Assembly (NCBI GenBank): GCA_034411135.1
Contig: DAOUMN010000056.1
Span: forward strand, 14,533 to 78,532
Direction: 5' to 3'
Length of the DNA stretch: 64,000 bases
Source: Bellilinea sp034411135
Lineage (GTDB): Bacteria; Chloroflexota; Anaerolineae; Anaerolineales; Anaerolineaceae
Both the position numbers and the translations under genes were made by a program. The notes below the pieces were generated by a model. The model saw nothing but the letters and a program-made list of their open reading frames with translations, was not told the origin of the DNA and searched no databases. Each line of letters opens with the position of its first letter. The first letter of the stretch is position 1. Positions 23,951 to 32,835 of the stretch are shown piece after piece.

Positions 23951-25095
23951 TGGTGAAGATCGATCCCCATCTGTTGGAAGCCATGATCCATCATACCGCC
24001 CGGATTCAACAAATCCCCGCGCCGACTTTTCATGAACAGCAACGGGCTGCTTATCTGCATGCTGAAATGGTTCGCCTGGGCATGGATGAAGTGTTTCAGG
24101 ATGATGTTGGTAATGTATACGCACGCTGGCGCGGCAGCGATCGACTTCCGTTGGTTATTACAGCCCATCTGGATTCGGTCCATCCAGATCAGCCGCCCCT
24201 ACCGCTTGAAGTGACAACTGGAAAGATGACCGGTCCGGGCGTGGCGGATAATGCACTTGGGCTGGCGGGTTTGCTTGCCATCGGTCAATGGCTGGTTGAC
24301 ACCTCGCGGCGCTTTCCTGGAGATATCTGGCTGGTTGCCGATGTGGGTGAAGAGGGTCTGGGCAATCTGTCTGGCATGAAAGCGGTGGTTGATCGTTTCG
24401 GGGAAGAAGTTCAGGCTTACCTGATCCTCGAAGGGCTTGGTTTCGGACAGGTTTGCCACCGCGGTTTGGGCGTGGCACGTTACCGGATCACTGCCAGCAC
24501 AGCAGGCGGGCATGCCTGGGTTAACTACGGCACACCGTCCGCCATCCACGAGCTGGCGGTTGTCATCCACAATTTGGCAGAAATTGTATTGCCTGCCAGA
24601 CCCCGCACCAGTTTGAATGTGGGCATGGTACATGGCGGAACATCCATCAACACAATTGCTGCCAGCGCGAGCTGCGAGGTTGATTTGCGTTCGGAAGACC
24701 AGACCACGCTCAACCGGCTGGTCAATCGAGTCAAGCGCATCCTTGCTGCTCGGACGCGCAAGGGAGTTAAATTCGACATGGATGTGATCGGCATTCGACC
24801 AGCGGGCGGTCTACGCCCTTCGCATCCATTGGTCAAGTTGGTATTGGAGTGCCTGGCGGAAATGCATGTCCCGGCAACGTTGGAAGTCGGCTCTACGGAT
24901 GCCAACATCCCCCTCAGCCGGGGGATTCCGGCGGTTTGCCTGGGGTTAAGCCGCGGTGGCGCCCCGCACACGGCTCAGGAATACCTGGAAATCCCGCCCA
25001 TCCGGCAGGGGTTACAGCAGGTGATCGAAATGATTGAAATGGTATGGGATAAGTTGCCTGAGAAATCCAGACCTGGCGGTACAGACGGGTTATAG
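23950..25095 (+). CDS. M20-family metallopeptidase/deacylase
   Basis: 381 residues. Zinc ligands and catalytic residues of the M20 family are visible in order: AHLDSVHP (metal His and catalytic Asp), GVADNALG (bridging Asp), DVGEEGLG (catalytic Glu and metal Glu), a metal residue around STDANIP, and the C-terminal His in GAPHTAQEY. The dimerisation (lid) domain lies between about residues 185 and 290. Substrates may be peptides, acyl amino acids or N-acyl sugars; it cannot be decided. It is coupled to the PfkB kinase and ends overlapping the 3' end of the convergent cyclase gene by six bases. Confidence 0.92.
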   Translation: MVKIDPHLLEAMIHHTARIQQIPAPTFHEQQRAAYLHAEMVRLGMDEVFQDDVGNVYARWRGSDRLPLVITAHLDSVHPDQPPLPLEVTTGKMTGPGVADNALGLAGLLAIGQWLVDTSRRFPGDIWLVADVGEEGLGNLSGMKAVVDRFGEEVQAYLILEGLGFGQVCHRGLGVARYRITASTAGGHAWVNYGTPSAIHELAVVIHNLAEIVLPARPRTSLNVGMVHGGTSINTIAASASCEVDLRSEDQTTLNRLVNRVKRILAARTRKGVKFDMDVIGIRPAGGLRPSHPLVKLVLECLAEMHVPATLEVGSTDANIPLSRGIPAVCLGLSRGGAPHTAQEYLEIPPIRQGLQQVIEMIEMVWDKLPEKSRPGGTDGL

Positions 25096-26811
25096 CAGCA
25101 CACTCAGTTCAAAAACTGGTATGGGTTCGCGCTTTCCCTTGGCGTGAATCGGCAGAACCGGATGGTAAACACCGCGTCCATCTAATCGGTCAATGACTGC
25201 CTGAGTGATTAAAATTTGCCCGCTGGATGCATTTTCCTGGATACGCTTGGCGGTGTTGATGCAATCACCGATGGCAGTATATTCCATCCGTTTAACACTG
25301 CCAACCAACCCCAACACGGCTTCGCCAGTATGAATGCCCATCCCAAAGGTGAGGTGATGTTCAGGTGGCATCTGGCGGTGCAATTCATCCATAGCCTTAC
25401 GAACATTCAACGCAGCCCGTACAGCGCGCAGGGCGTGATCCGGCTGACGCACCGGGGCGTTGAACCATGCCATGATCGCATCGCCCAGAAATTTGTCGAT
25501 CGTGCCTTCTTCTTGCAACACCGCTTCTGCCGCGGCTGCCAGGTGGCGGTTGAGTACGCTGACCAACTCCTCTGGAGAAGAGGATTCGCTGAAGGTGGTG
25601 AATCCGCGGATGTCGGCGAATAAAACGGTGATTTCCTTGCGCTGTCCGCCGAGGATCAAGCTGTCGGGGTTCAGCTGGCGGATGACTGCTGGAGAAACCA
25701 TTTTTTCAAACAGGCGGCGCTGCGCTTCCAGTTGTTTCTTCTCTGTCAGGTCGTCCATGACGATGGCGACCCCCTGGGTATGCTGGTGATCGTCCTTCAG
25801 CGGAGTCATGCTCAGGCGGAGATCGATCTGACCGCGCCGCGGCACGCTAGGGGATATTTCCAAGCCTAACACCGGTTCATCGGTTTCCAACACCCGTTTC
25901 AGCTCCGGCAGCAGCGCCGGCGAGAGCGCAGCAAGCACCGATTCGAGGTTTTCGCCGACCAGCTGGTGCGAATTTTTGTGCAGGATTTCTTCCGCAGCGC
26001 GGTTGCACAACAGGATACGTTCCTCAATATCGGCGGTCAGTACCCCGCTGGCGATGGATTCAAACACATTGTCCATCAGGCTCTTCAGTTCAGTCACTTC
26101 GGAGAGAGTCTGTTTGACCGAGTCGAACAGACGCGCGTTTTCGATTGCCACGGCTGCCTGGTTGGCGAATGCCGCCAGCAGATCGAGCTGTTTGGCGGTA
26201 AACAAGCCGCTGCGTATGCGGTTGTCTGCGTAAATTACACCAGTGACTTCGTTCTTAACCCGCAGCGGGACGCACAGGATCGAGCGCAGGTTGTGGGCAA
26301 TGACCGAGTCTTGATTGCCAAAACGCGGGTCTTCCTGGGCATTGGTGGTCAGTACTGGTTGTCCCTCGTTGACTACCCGGTCAATGATGGTGAAGCTGAT
26401 GTGCAATTCAGTGGTGTTAAGCGATTCCTGTACCCAGTTGCGGGCAATGTGAGTGACTAAGTTTCCCTGGGAGTCGCGCAGCATTAGGAAGCCGCGTTCA
26501 GCGCCGGTAATGCGAATGATCGTGTCCATCACGATTTGCAGCACAATCGACAAGTCGAGCGAGGAGTTGATCACCTGACCAACGCCTGCCAGGGCTGTCA
26601 GGTTGCGGCGTTCTTCTTCTAGCTCCTCAACTTGCTGGTTGACTTTTTCGACCAGGCTGTGTACCTGAAAGACTTTTTCGAAAAAGTTCTGCGAAAGCGC
26701 CGCGGGGCGGTTGGTTTGCAGGTATTGACGAACCTGCTCGCTTGCCGTCTTCAGGTTTTCGAGGTTGGTTGTCAGGTTGTTTCCCCGCCCTACAGATTTG
26801 ATCTCACTCAA
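25090..26811 (-). CDS. Class III adenylate/guanylate cyclase with GAF and PAS domains
   Basis: 573 residues, soluble. A coiled coil (residues 45-70) leads to a GAF domain (about 80-230: ITGAERGFLML, ILCVPLRVKNEVTGVIYADN), then a PAS domain (about 240-360: LMDNVFESIASGVLTAD, AIVMDDLTEKKQLEAQ) and a class III cyclase domain (about 390-570). The latter has the metal Asp in VLFADIRGFTTF, a substrate Lys and second metal Asp in IDKFLGDAIMAWF, and the base-specificity and transition-state region YTAIGDCINTAKRIQ. These suggest an active homodimeric cyclase making cAMP. The start is TTG 26811 with AAGGAA upstream. It lies 42 bases upstream of nothing coding on the same strand except the transglutaminase gene ahead. 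Confidence 0.93.
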   Translation of the reverse strand: MSEIKSVGRGNNLTTNLENLKTASEQVRQYLQTNRPAALSQNFFEKVFQVHSLVEKVNQQVEELEEERRNLTALAGVGQVINSSLDLSIVLQIVMDTIIRITGAERGFLMLRDSQGNLVTHIARNWVQESLNTTELHISFTIIDRVVNEGQPVLTTNAQEDPRFGNQDSVIAHNLRSILCVPLRVKNEVTGVIYADNRIRSGLFTAKQLDLLAAFANQAAVAIENARLFDSVKQTLSEVTELKSLMDNVFESIASGVLTADIEERILLCNRAAEEILHKNSHQLVGENLESVLAALSPALLPELKRVLETDEPVLGLEISPSVPRRGQIDLRLSMTPLKDDHQHTQGVAIVMDDLTEKKQLEAQRRLFEKMVSPAVIRQLNPDSLILGGQRKEITVLFADIRGFTTFSESSSPEELVSVLNRHLAAAAEAVLQEEGTIDKFLGDAIMAWFNAPVRQPDHALRAVRAALNVRKAMDELHRQMPPEHHLTFGMGIHTGEAVLGLVGSVKRMEYTAIGDCINTAKRIQENASSGQILITQAVIDRLDGRGVYHPVLPIHAKGKREPIPVFELSVLL

Positions 26812-26852
26812 GCTGAAATTCCTTCAACGATTATTGGGTGTCCGATCGTGGA

Positions 26853-29192
26853 TTAGGAGGGCACGCCCCGAATTTTTGCCCAGATCATTTTACCGCGTTT
26901 TTGAAGAGTGTGCTGCCATAATTGTCGGCTGGCTTCACGAGCCAGCGGGTTGTCGGGAGGATGAGGGCTGTATACGGCTTTGTGGTACTCCTCCAGCAGC
27001 TGGTTCGCTGGGAGTTCACTCTCCGGTAGTACGCCGACCAGCGCGCGAACGTGTTCCGCCGGAGTCCAGGCGGATTGTACCTGAACGCCCATGATACGGT
27101 TCATCCAGCCCACGCTGTAAAAGCTGCGTTCGATGGGGCTGAGCTGGTTGAACAATGACCATTGAGTCAACCAGCGCGGGATACGCCAGCCGCGCCGGCG
27201 CAAGGTTCGTTCCAACAGCACCGGCAATGATTGCTGGGGGTCGAATTGGCGTTTGCGGCGACCCGGACCATAAACAAAGAAAGCGATCACCCCAACCAGC
27301 AGACCGAGGATGATCAGGGTTGCACCAACCAGCGGAGTGGTCTGTGTGGGCGCTGCGGATGCGTTGCCTTGATCGTCGAAACCAGTGGCTTCCTCGAAAT
27401 CATCCAGCAACTGGGGTTGATTGGGATTGGGCTGATTGGGAATTGTGCGGTCATCGGGCGCGCCACCGAGTGGCCGGTCAATGGCAACCTGGAGTGCTGT
27501 GGGTTCAAACTCGATCCAACCCAGCCCCGGAAAGTACACTTCGGGCCAGGCATGGCGATCCTTGTCGCGCACCCAGTAAATGTCCTCTTCCTCATCGAGG
27601 AAGCCCTGCGCGTAGCCAATGACCCAGCGCGCCGGTATACCCAGTGAGCGCAGCATCAGTACCTGGGCGGTGGCGTAATAATTACAAAAAGCCTGTCTGT
27701 AATCGAACAGCACCCACTCGATTGGATCTCGACCGACAGGCGGTTCGGGGATGGTGGGCGAATAGGCGATATTCTCGCGCAGCCATTGAGTTATGGCGGC
27801 GGTCTTGTCATAGGGATTGTCCAGCCCGGCGGTGATTTCGGCAGCCAGCTGGGTGATGCTCGCCGGTAGATCGGCGGGCAATTGCAAATAGCGCTCGGTG
27901 ATCCATTCCGGGTATTCCACTCCGGCTTCGCGCATGGCGGTGATAGTGGGCGCGGGGATGGATGAGGTTACCTGATAGGTGCTACCGGGGGGGATATCCG
28001 GATCTGCCAGGACAGTGATCACGTCTTCCAGTTCGGTGCGATTGGTCCCATCGAATACGAGCTGAACATTGCGGTTGATGGCAACCGGTAACCCTGGCAC
28101 GTACACCATGCTCAGGTTGCGCACCGGGCGAAATTCAAAACGCACGTTCAGGCGGCGTGAAAGTCCAGGATAATTGACAGGTGCGCTGGTGTTGGTTAGC
28201 GGGCGCATATTAGTTACCGTGCTTTCCCAGCGCCCCTGGTTGTAAGTGTCGTAACTGCGGATACGCCAGTAATAGGGCACGCCGATGCGCTGGGTGATGC
28301 TGGGCTTGACCGTGAAGATGTTTGCATCAGTCAACATACTGCCGGTGCCCAACGCGTATTCATCAGCGTAGAACTCGTTGGGCACGGCGACGGATCCACG
28401 CAGCGGGGCGGTAGCGTTTTGAAACCGCTCGCGCAATGATTGCAGGGATTGAATCATGCGCTGCCGTTCGGGGGTGTTGGGAACAAAGGCACGCACGATC
28501 GTCGGGGTGCGCCAGGCGACGATCACCAGCAAGATCACTACGACCAGGGTGCTGCGCAACAGGTTGAAGCCGGTATCTGAATCCACGCCGATCTGATCGT
28601 GTTCCCATTCGCGGGCACGTTTCAGGTAATGCATGCGACTGACCAGCAGCAACGCAAGGATGGCGAAAATTGCAGTGGCTACTCCGCTTTGCGCCAGGGG
28701 TGGATGATACAGGTCGATCACCACCAGGGCAATACCGGTGAGGATCAAACCCTGCCAGGGTTTGCCGTAGCGGGTAAGTTGGTAAGCGGTGGATATGGCA
28801 ACCAGCCAGAAGAGCAACACCATGTTGGCGAGGAACAGGATCGAATCGTTGAGCGGCTGATCGCGCAGGAAGAGCACCAAATTCCGCCAAATGCGGTCAC
28901 CCAATAACCAGAGCCTTTCCAGCCAGATGTAATTGTCAGGAGTCAGTTCGCCCAGCTGCCAGGTGACGAAGAAAAGCGTGAAAAGCAAGCCAAATAAGCC
29001 AACCACCGGCGGGCTGAAACGGCTATAACCAAGTGCAAACCCCAGAATGGCAGCGATGAAGGTCAACCCAATTACGATGTTCAGGTTTTCCGTCCACCGG
29101 GTGTCCGCCAACCGATAAGTAACGGTAATTAAGGCTGATAGGAGCAACACCGCGGACAGGAGGTCCCACCAGCGTTTTTCATTTGTACGCAT
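26853..29192 (-). CDS. Membrane transglutaminase-like protein (TgpA-like)
   Basis: About 779 residues from ATG 29192. Several N-terminal helices (about residues 15-250) precede an extracytoplasmic domain with a transglutaminase core: nucleophile Cys in YRQAFCNYYATAQ, followed by LGIPARWVIGYAQG, His in KDRHAWPEVYF and Asp/Glu in LGWIEFEPT. A further helix (about 610-630) and a C-terminal DUF4129-like cytoplasmic segment follow. The catalytic triad looks intact. The upstream frame extension to 29300 is rejected because an excellent promoter runs through it and ends six bases before the ATG. The product may be a protease or crosslinking enzyme at the cell surface. Confidence 0.9.
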   Translation of the reverse strand: MRTNEKRWWDLLSAVLLLSALITVTYRLADTRWTENLNIVIGLTFIAAILGFALGYSRFSPPVVGLFGLLFTLFFVTWQLGELTPDNYIWLERLWLLGDRIWRNLVLFLRDQPLNDSILFLANMVLLFWLVAISTAYQLTRYGKPWQGLILTGIALVVIDLYHPPLAQSGVATAIFAILALLLVSRMHYLKRAREWEHDQIGVDSDTGFNLLRSTLVVVILLVIVAWRTPTIVRAFVPNTPERQRMIQSLQSLRERFQNATAPLRGSVAVPNEFYADEYALGTGSMLTDANIFTVKPSITQRIGVPYYWRIRSYDTYNQGRWESTVTNMRPLTNTSAPVNYPGLSRRLNVRFEFRPVRNLSMVYVPGLPVAINRNVQLVFDGTNRTELEDVITVLADPDIPPGSTYQVTSSIPAPTITAMREAGVEYPEWITERYLQLPADLPASITQLAAEITAGLDNPYDKTAAITQWLRENIAYSPTIPEPPVGRDPIEWVLFDYRQAFCNYYATAQVLMLRSLGIPARWVIGYAQGFLDEEEDIYWVRDKDRHAWPEVYFPGLGWIEFEPTALQVAIDRPLGGAPDDRTIPNQPNPNQPQLLDDFEEATGFDDQGNASAAPTQTTPLVGATLIILGLLVGVIAFFVYGPGRRKRQFDPQQSLPVLLERTLRRRGWRIPRWLTQWSLFNQLSPIERSFYSVGWMNRIMGVQVQSAWTPAEHVRALVGVLPESELPANQLLEEYHKAVYSPHPPDNPLAREASRQLWQHTLQKRGKMIWAKIRGVPS

Positions 29193-29198
29193 GGTTTT

Positions 29199-29228
29199 AG
29201 TGTACAATACTTTAGACTTTTTCGTCAA
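29199..29228 (-). promoter_or_regulatory. Promoter of the transglutaminase gene, leaderless
   Basis: On the minus strand TTGACG (29228-29223), 18 bases, TACACT (29204-29199), six bases, then ATG at 29192. Transcription should begin at the start codon. No ribosome binding site is present. Confidence 0.7.
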
Positions 29229-29284
29229 CGGTGGGATTAACGGTTGAAAGGGTTTTTTGATTCCAAATTTACCAATCAGGATGG

Positions 29285-30280
29285 ATGGATATGGATGCAC
29301 TGACGCTCGTTGAACTAACCGTCAGCCATTGGCTGCAAACCTGGCTGGGTTGGTTGAAACCATTCTTCTCCACAATTACCTTCCTGGGAAATGAAGAGTT
29401 TTACCTATTGATCATCCCATTCCTGTACTGGTGCGTGGATACAGGCTTGGGGCTGCGGATTGGAACAATGTTGATTGCCAGCAACACCTTGAATAGTGCC
29501 TTGAAGCTGGCGTTCCATTCGCCGCGCCCATACTGGGTGGATGGAACTGTGCGCGCCATGATCCATGAAACCTCTTTCGGTTTGCCTTCCGGGCACGCCC
29601 AGAATGCCGCCAGTCTGTGGGGATTGGCAGCCGCCAAAATTCCACAACCGTGGGCGTGGTGGGTCGCTGGGATTTTGATCTTTTTCATTGGTGTTTCGCG
29701 TTTAGTGCTTGGGGTGCATTTCTTACGCGATGTGCTGCTCGGCTGGGTGGTGGGGTTTTTGCTGCTGGCTGTTTTTCTGCGTTTTGAGCACAAAATTATT
29801 GCTTGGTTTACCGCTTTGCCGGTTGCACGCCAGTTCACCGCAGCGCTTGGCTCTGCGCTTGGCATCTTACTGCTCGGATTGTTGATCCGCATGGGGTTGA
29901 GTACCTGGCAGCTGCCGCAGGAATGGGTATCGGCTGCGCTAGCGGCTGTGCCGGACGAAAGGATTGATCCACTTTCGCTGAACGGATTTTTCACCGTTGG
30001 CGGTACCTGGTTTGGCTTGTTGATGGGTGTTATCTTGCTGTTGAGCCAGGGCGGTTTGATCAACACGCGCGGAAGCGTCACCCAGCGCGGTATTCGCTTC
30101 GGTGTTGGTCTGGTGGGGGTGGTGATCCTTTACGTCGGGCTGGGCGCAATTTTTCCGCGCGAGCCTGATCTGATTGCCTACGGATTTCGCTTTTTCCGAT
30201 ACACCTTGATCGGGTTCTGGGTCGCGGCGGTTGCTCCGCTGATATTCGTTCGCCTGGGATTGGCGCAGCGCTCCCCATGA
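29285..30280 (+). CDS. PAP2-family membrane phosphatase with extra C-terminal helices
   Basis: 331 residues. The three phosphatidic-acid-phosphatase motifs are present: KLAFHSPRPYW (K-x6-RP), LPSGHAQN (PSGH) and SRLVLGVHFLRDVLLG (SR-x5-H-x3-D). The PAP2 core takes residues 20-180. After it come about four further helices (to 331), longer than the usual 200-250 residues. Likely substrates are undecaprenyl pyrophosphate or phosphatidate, hydrolysed at the outer membrane face. It begins at ATG 29285 or the second ATG at 29291. Its promoter region is shared with the divergent transglutaminase gene. Confidence 0.92.
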   Translation: MDMDALTLVELTVSHWLQTWLGWLKPFFSTITFLGNEEFYLLIIPFLYWCVDTGLGLRIGTMLIASNTLNSALKLAFHSPRPYWVDGTVRAMIHETSFGLPSGHAQNAASLWGLAAAKIPQPWAWWVAGILIFFIGVSRLVLGVHFLRDVLLGWVVGFLLLAVFLRFEHKIIAWFTALPVARQFTAALGSALGILLLGLLIRMGLSTWQLPQEWVSAALAAVPDERIDPLSLNGFFTVGGTWFGLLMGVILLLSQGGLINTRGSVTQRGIRFGVGLVGVVILYVGLGAIFPREPDLIAYGFRFFRYTLIGFWVAAVAPLIFVRLGLAQRSP

Positions 30281-30340
30281 ACCCTTGCTTTCCGGTATAA
30301 TTCATTCAGATCAATGTCTGGATTCCCAAAGGAGGTTACG

Positions 30341-30565
30341 ATGCGTCGCCTGGCAAGTTTCTTCATTGGCGTTATGTTGGGTGGGCTGGTTGGCGCGCTC
30401 CTGGCGTTGCTTTTCGCGCCTTCATCCGGCAGGCAGCTGCAGGAACAATTGAGTGTAACCGTTGACCGGGTGAGTGATGAGGTGCGTATGGCAGCCATGC
30501 AGCGCCGCAAAGAACTGGAAGACGAACTCAACCGGCTGCGGCAAACGCGGATTAAGCTGGAGTAA
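30341..30565 (+). CDS. YtxH-like small membrane protein
   Basis: 74 residues from ATG 30341, which has AAGGAGG seven bases upstream; the open frame from 30314 is an artefact. One helix, FFIGVMLGGLVGALLALLFA, followed at once by PSSGRQLQEQL, is the YtxH family signature (APxSGxE-like). A charged helical tail ends the protein (RRKELEDELNRLRQTR). YtxH proteins are general-stress or envelope-associated with no defined activity. A strong terminator follows. Confidence 0.82.
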   Translation: MRRLASFFIGVMLGGLVGALLALLFAPSSGRQLQEQLSVTVDRVSDEVRMAAMQRRKELEDELNRLRQTRIKLE

Positions 30566-30586
30566 GCGCCCTTTTTTGACCAACAA

Positions 30587-30632
30587 ATCAGAAGGCTGCT
30601 CGATTTGTTCGGGCAGCCTTCTGATTTTATTT
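30587..30632. terminator. Bidirectional terminator between YtxH-like and metallopeptidase genes
   Basis: ATCAGAAGGCTGC (30587-30599) pairs with GCAGCCTTCTGAT (30613-30625), 13 bp without mismatch. It is followed by TTTATTTT on the plus strand and by TTTGTTGG on the minus strand, and lies between two convergent genes. Confidence 0.85.
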
Positions 30633-30639
30633 TCGAAAA

Positions 30640-32697
30640 TCAACGCTGAGCGTCGAAGCGGTAGCTGGCTTCCTGGCGGGTGAAACGGGTGGTGCCGCTG
30701 ACTACCAGCACGACTTGTTGAGAGGGGGCACTCAGGTTCACTGCTACCTGGGCGGTCTGGTTTTCGTCGAGGAGGATGCTTTCCACCTTGGGGTTGGTGC
30801 CGAGATAGATCAACGACAGGCGAAAGGTTTGCGGCAGGCGGTTTTGAATGCGGACGAATCCCTGGGCTTCCCAGCCGCCGTCATCGGCTTCGAAATCGGT
30901 GAAATAATCAACCGCTTCCACCGCAACATCATCCAGCAGCAACCCTTCGCCGTTGACTGCAGCGTCAGTAACGTATTCAAATCGCAGCATCACTCGCTTG
31001 CCGGCATAGGCAGATAGATCAACTTCCTCCTGGATGTAACCGCTGGTCACGCCGTTATAGCCGCAACCGTAGGAATTCCCGGAAGGGTTGGTGGTGGTGC
31101 AGGAAGGGGTGGTGAGGATTTTCCAGGTCGCACCGCCGTCTTCGGAAGCCACCAGGTAGAGATAGTCATAATCGGTTTCCAGATCGTACCAGGTGGCGTA
31201 CTGTATGCTGATTGGCGCAGAAACGTCGCGGAAATCAAATTCACGGGTAAGGGTCATATTGGATTCGTCGCCTTTGTTCGACCAAAAGGCATAAACGCCG
31301 GAATAGGCATCCATCGGCAAGACGCCAACCTCGCTGCTACCCTGAAAGTTGAGGGTAAAGCTGCCCTGGCAATCGAAGCGGATGTAGTCGGTGCCATATT
31401 GCTTGACGGCGCGGGTCTGTGAACGCCCATCGCAGGCGGACACCGTTTCGGTATCGTTGAAACTGGGCGCTGAGGTATAGCGTTTGTAGGAAAAACGTCC
31501 GTCACCGACCCTGGGATTGTTGAGGTAATTGGTTGCCGCCCAATCGGCGAACACATCGTCCGCCTGGATGACTGTGCCGGTTAGCGGATCGCGGTCGTTC
31601 AGGTCGGCGAGCACTGCGTCGATGCTGTCCAGTCCGTTGTCGGGGTGTGCCACCAGCGCCTGGGTGGCTTCCTCGCCGAACCGGTCGAGGAAATATGCCA
31701 CGAACAGGAAGGAAGCGCCGTAATGCGGTGTGGTTGCGCTGGAGTCGTTGGGCCAGTCGTTGAGCTGCAAATCTGGATCAATGGAGAAAATGTAGTCGAA
31801 TCCGCCCGTATCATAACCATTGAGCAATACTGCCAGTTCCGAAAAACCTTCATTGAGCCAGGTTTCCTCGTTGCGGTCGCGGTACCAGTGGATCATGTGC
31901 TGAAACTCGTGCGCCAGAACGCCGTAGGTGAATTCTTCTGCCAGCCCGGTATTGTCGGCGCTGAGGATGAACATTTCATGGGCATTGGAATATTGATGCG
32001 CCAACGGGTGAACCGAATCTGCTGATGAGAAATAACCGGCAATGTTTCTGCCTGCCCCGCGGGTGTACAGGATGAACAGGCGCGGATCGTTGTCCACGCC
32101 CGGATTCCATTCGGAGCCGAAGAATTCGCGGTTGGTGGGAACGATCTGGTCGTTGAAGGTTTTTGTTAGCCGCGCGAGTGCACCAGCATCGTATCGCACC
32201 CCATCCTCAATCCAGAAGTAGGCGGTGTCGGTGACCGAACGCAGCACTGCCTCAACCTGGAAGTTTTGGGTGGTGTCCACGTTGGTGACCCAAAACTTTT
32301 TCCGGTCGCCCAGCTTGAATTCACCGCTATACGGAACGGTTTCGGGTATTGCCCCTTTGCCGCCCAGGCGTTGGGCAAGTTCGCGCGGGTCGTTGACCGG
32401 CACGAGTGCTCGTTGCAACTGCTGGAGCGTCTCGAACGCTGCGTTGCCGGCGGGAGTGGGCTTTTCATCCGGTTCGCGCGGCACAGAGGGTGTGAGGGTG
32501 ATACCCGGCAGGCGCGGGGTAGTGGTTTCTATGCCGGGGGTTTCGAGGAATGACTCCCAAACTGGCGGGGTGTCGTCATTGACGGATCGAAAGATCGAGA
32601 AACCAAGTGCGCCGGCAATCACTGCCGCCAGGCACAGGCACAGGCAGAAGATGACCAGGACGGCGATAACGATAATCCAGACTTTGTTATTGTTCAT
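30640..32697 (-). CDS. Membrane-anchored or secreted zinc metallopeptidase
   Basis: 685 residues from ATG 32697 (GGAG upstream). An N-terminal hydrophobic helix (IIVIAVLVIFCLCLCLAAVI) serves as signal anchor or signal peptide. The peptidase domain carries HEFQHMIHW (about residue 262), followed 16 residues on by WLNEGFSELA. This is the order of the HExxH...E metallopeptidases near families M30/M6. After about residue 430 the protein has jelly-roll-like segments (DYLYLVASEDGGATW, GYIQEEVDLSAYAGKRV, GLLLDDVAVE) as in immune-inhibitor-A-type peptidases. It is expected outside the cell, degrading protein. TATAAT lies about 35 bases ahead of the start. Confidence 0.88.
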   Translation of the reverse strand: MNNNKVWIIVIAVLVIFCLCLCLAAVIAGALGFSIFRSVNDDTPPVWESFLETPGIETTTPRLPGITLTPSVPREPDEKPTPAGNAAFETLQQLQRALVPVNDPRELAQRLGGKGAIPETVPYSGEFKLGDRKKFWVTNVDTTQNFQVEAVLRSVTDTAYFWIEDGVRYDAGALARLTKTFNDQIVPTNREFFGSEWNPGVDNDPRLFILYTRGAGRNIAGYFSSADSVHPLAHQYSNAHEMFILSADNTGLAEEFTYGVLAHEFQHMIHWYRDRNEETWLNEGFSELAVLLNGYDTGGFDYIFSIDPDLQLNDWPNDSSATTPHYGASFLFVAYFLDRFGEEATQALVAHPDNGLDSIDAVLADLNDRDPLTGTVIQADDVFADWAATNYLNNPRVGDGRFSYKRYTSAPSFNDTETVSACDGRSQTRAVKQYGTDYIRFDCQGSFTLNFQGSSEVGVLPMDAYSGVYAFWSNKGDESNMTLTREFDFRDVSAPISIQYATWYDLETDYDYLYLVASEDGGATWKILTTPSCTTTNPSGNSYGCGYNGVTSGYIQEEVDLSAYAGKRVMLRFEYVTDAAVNGEGLLLDDVAVEAVDYFTDFEADDGGWEAQGFVRIQNRLPQTFRLSLIYLGTNPKVESILLDENQTAQVAVNLSAPSQQVVLVVSGTTRFTRQEASYRFDAQR

Positions 32698-32835
32698 GCG
32701 ACGCTCCAACGAATGCGGTTAATAGGAGGGATTATAATAGGTTTTGGGTCGAATAATCTTTAGATGTAGATGAGGGATTATTAAAGTTGAATTAGATAAA
32801 GAGAAGCTTTTCAGGCAGAAACAACAACTGAATAA

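Noticed and set aside
29193..29300. N-terminal extension of the transglutaminase protein
   Set aside because: It crosses a near-consensus promoter whose start point falls at the ATG 29192.
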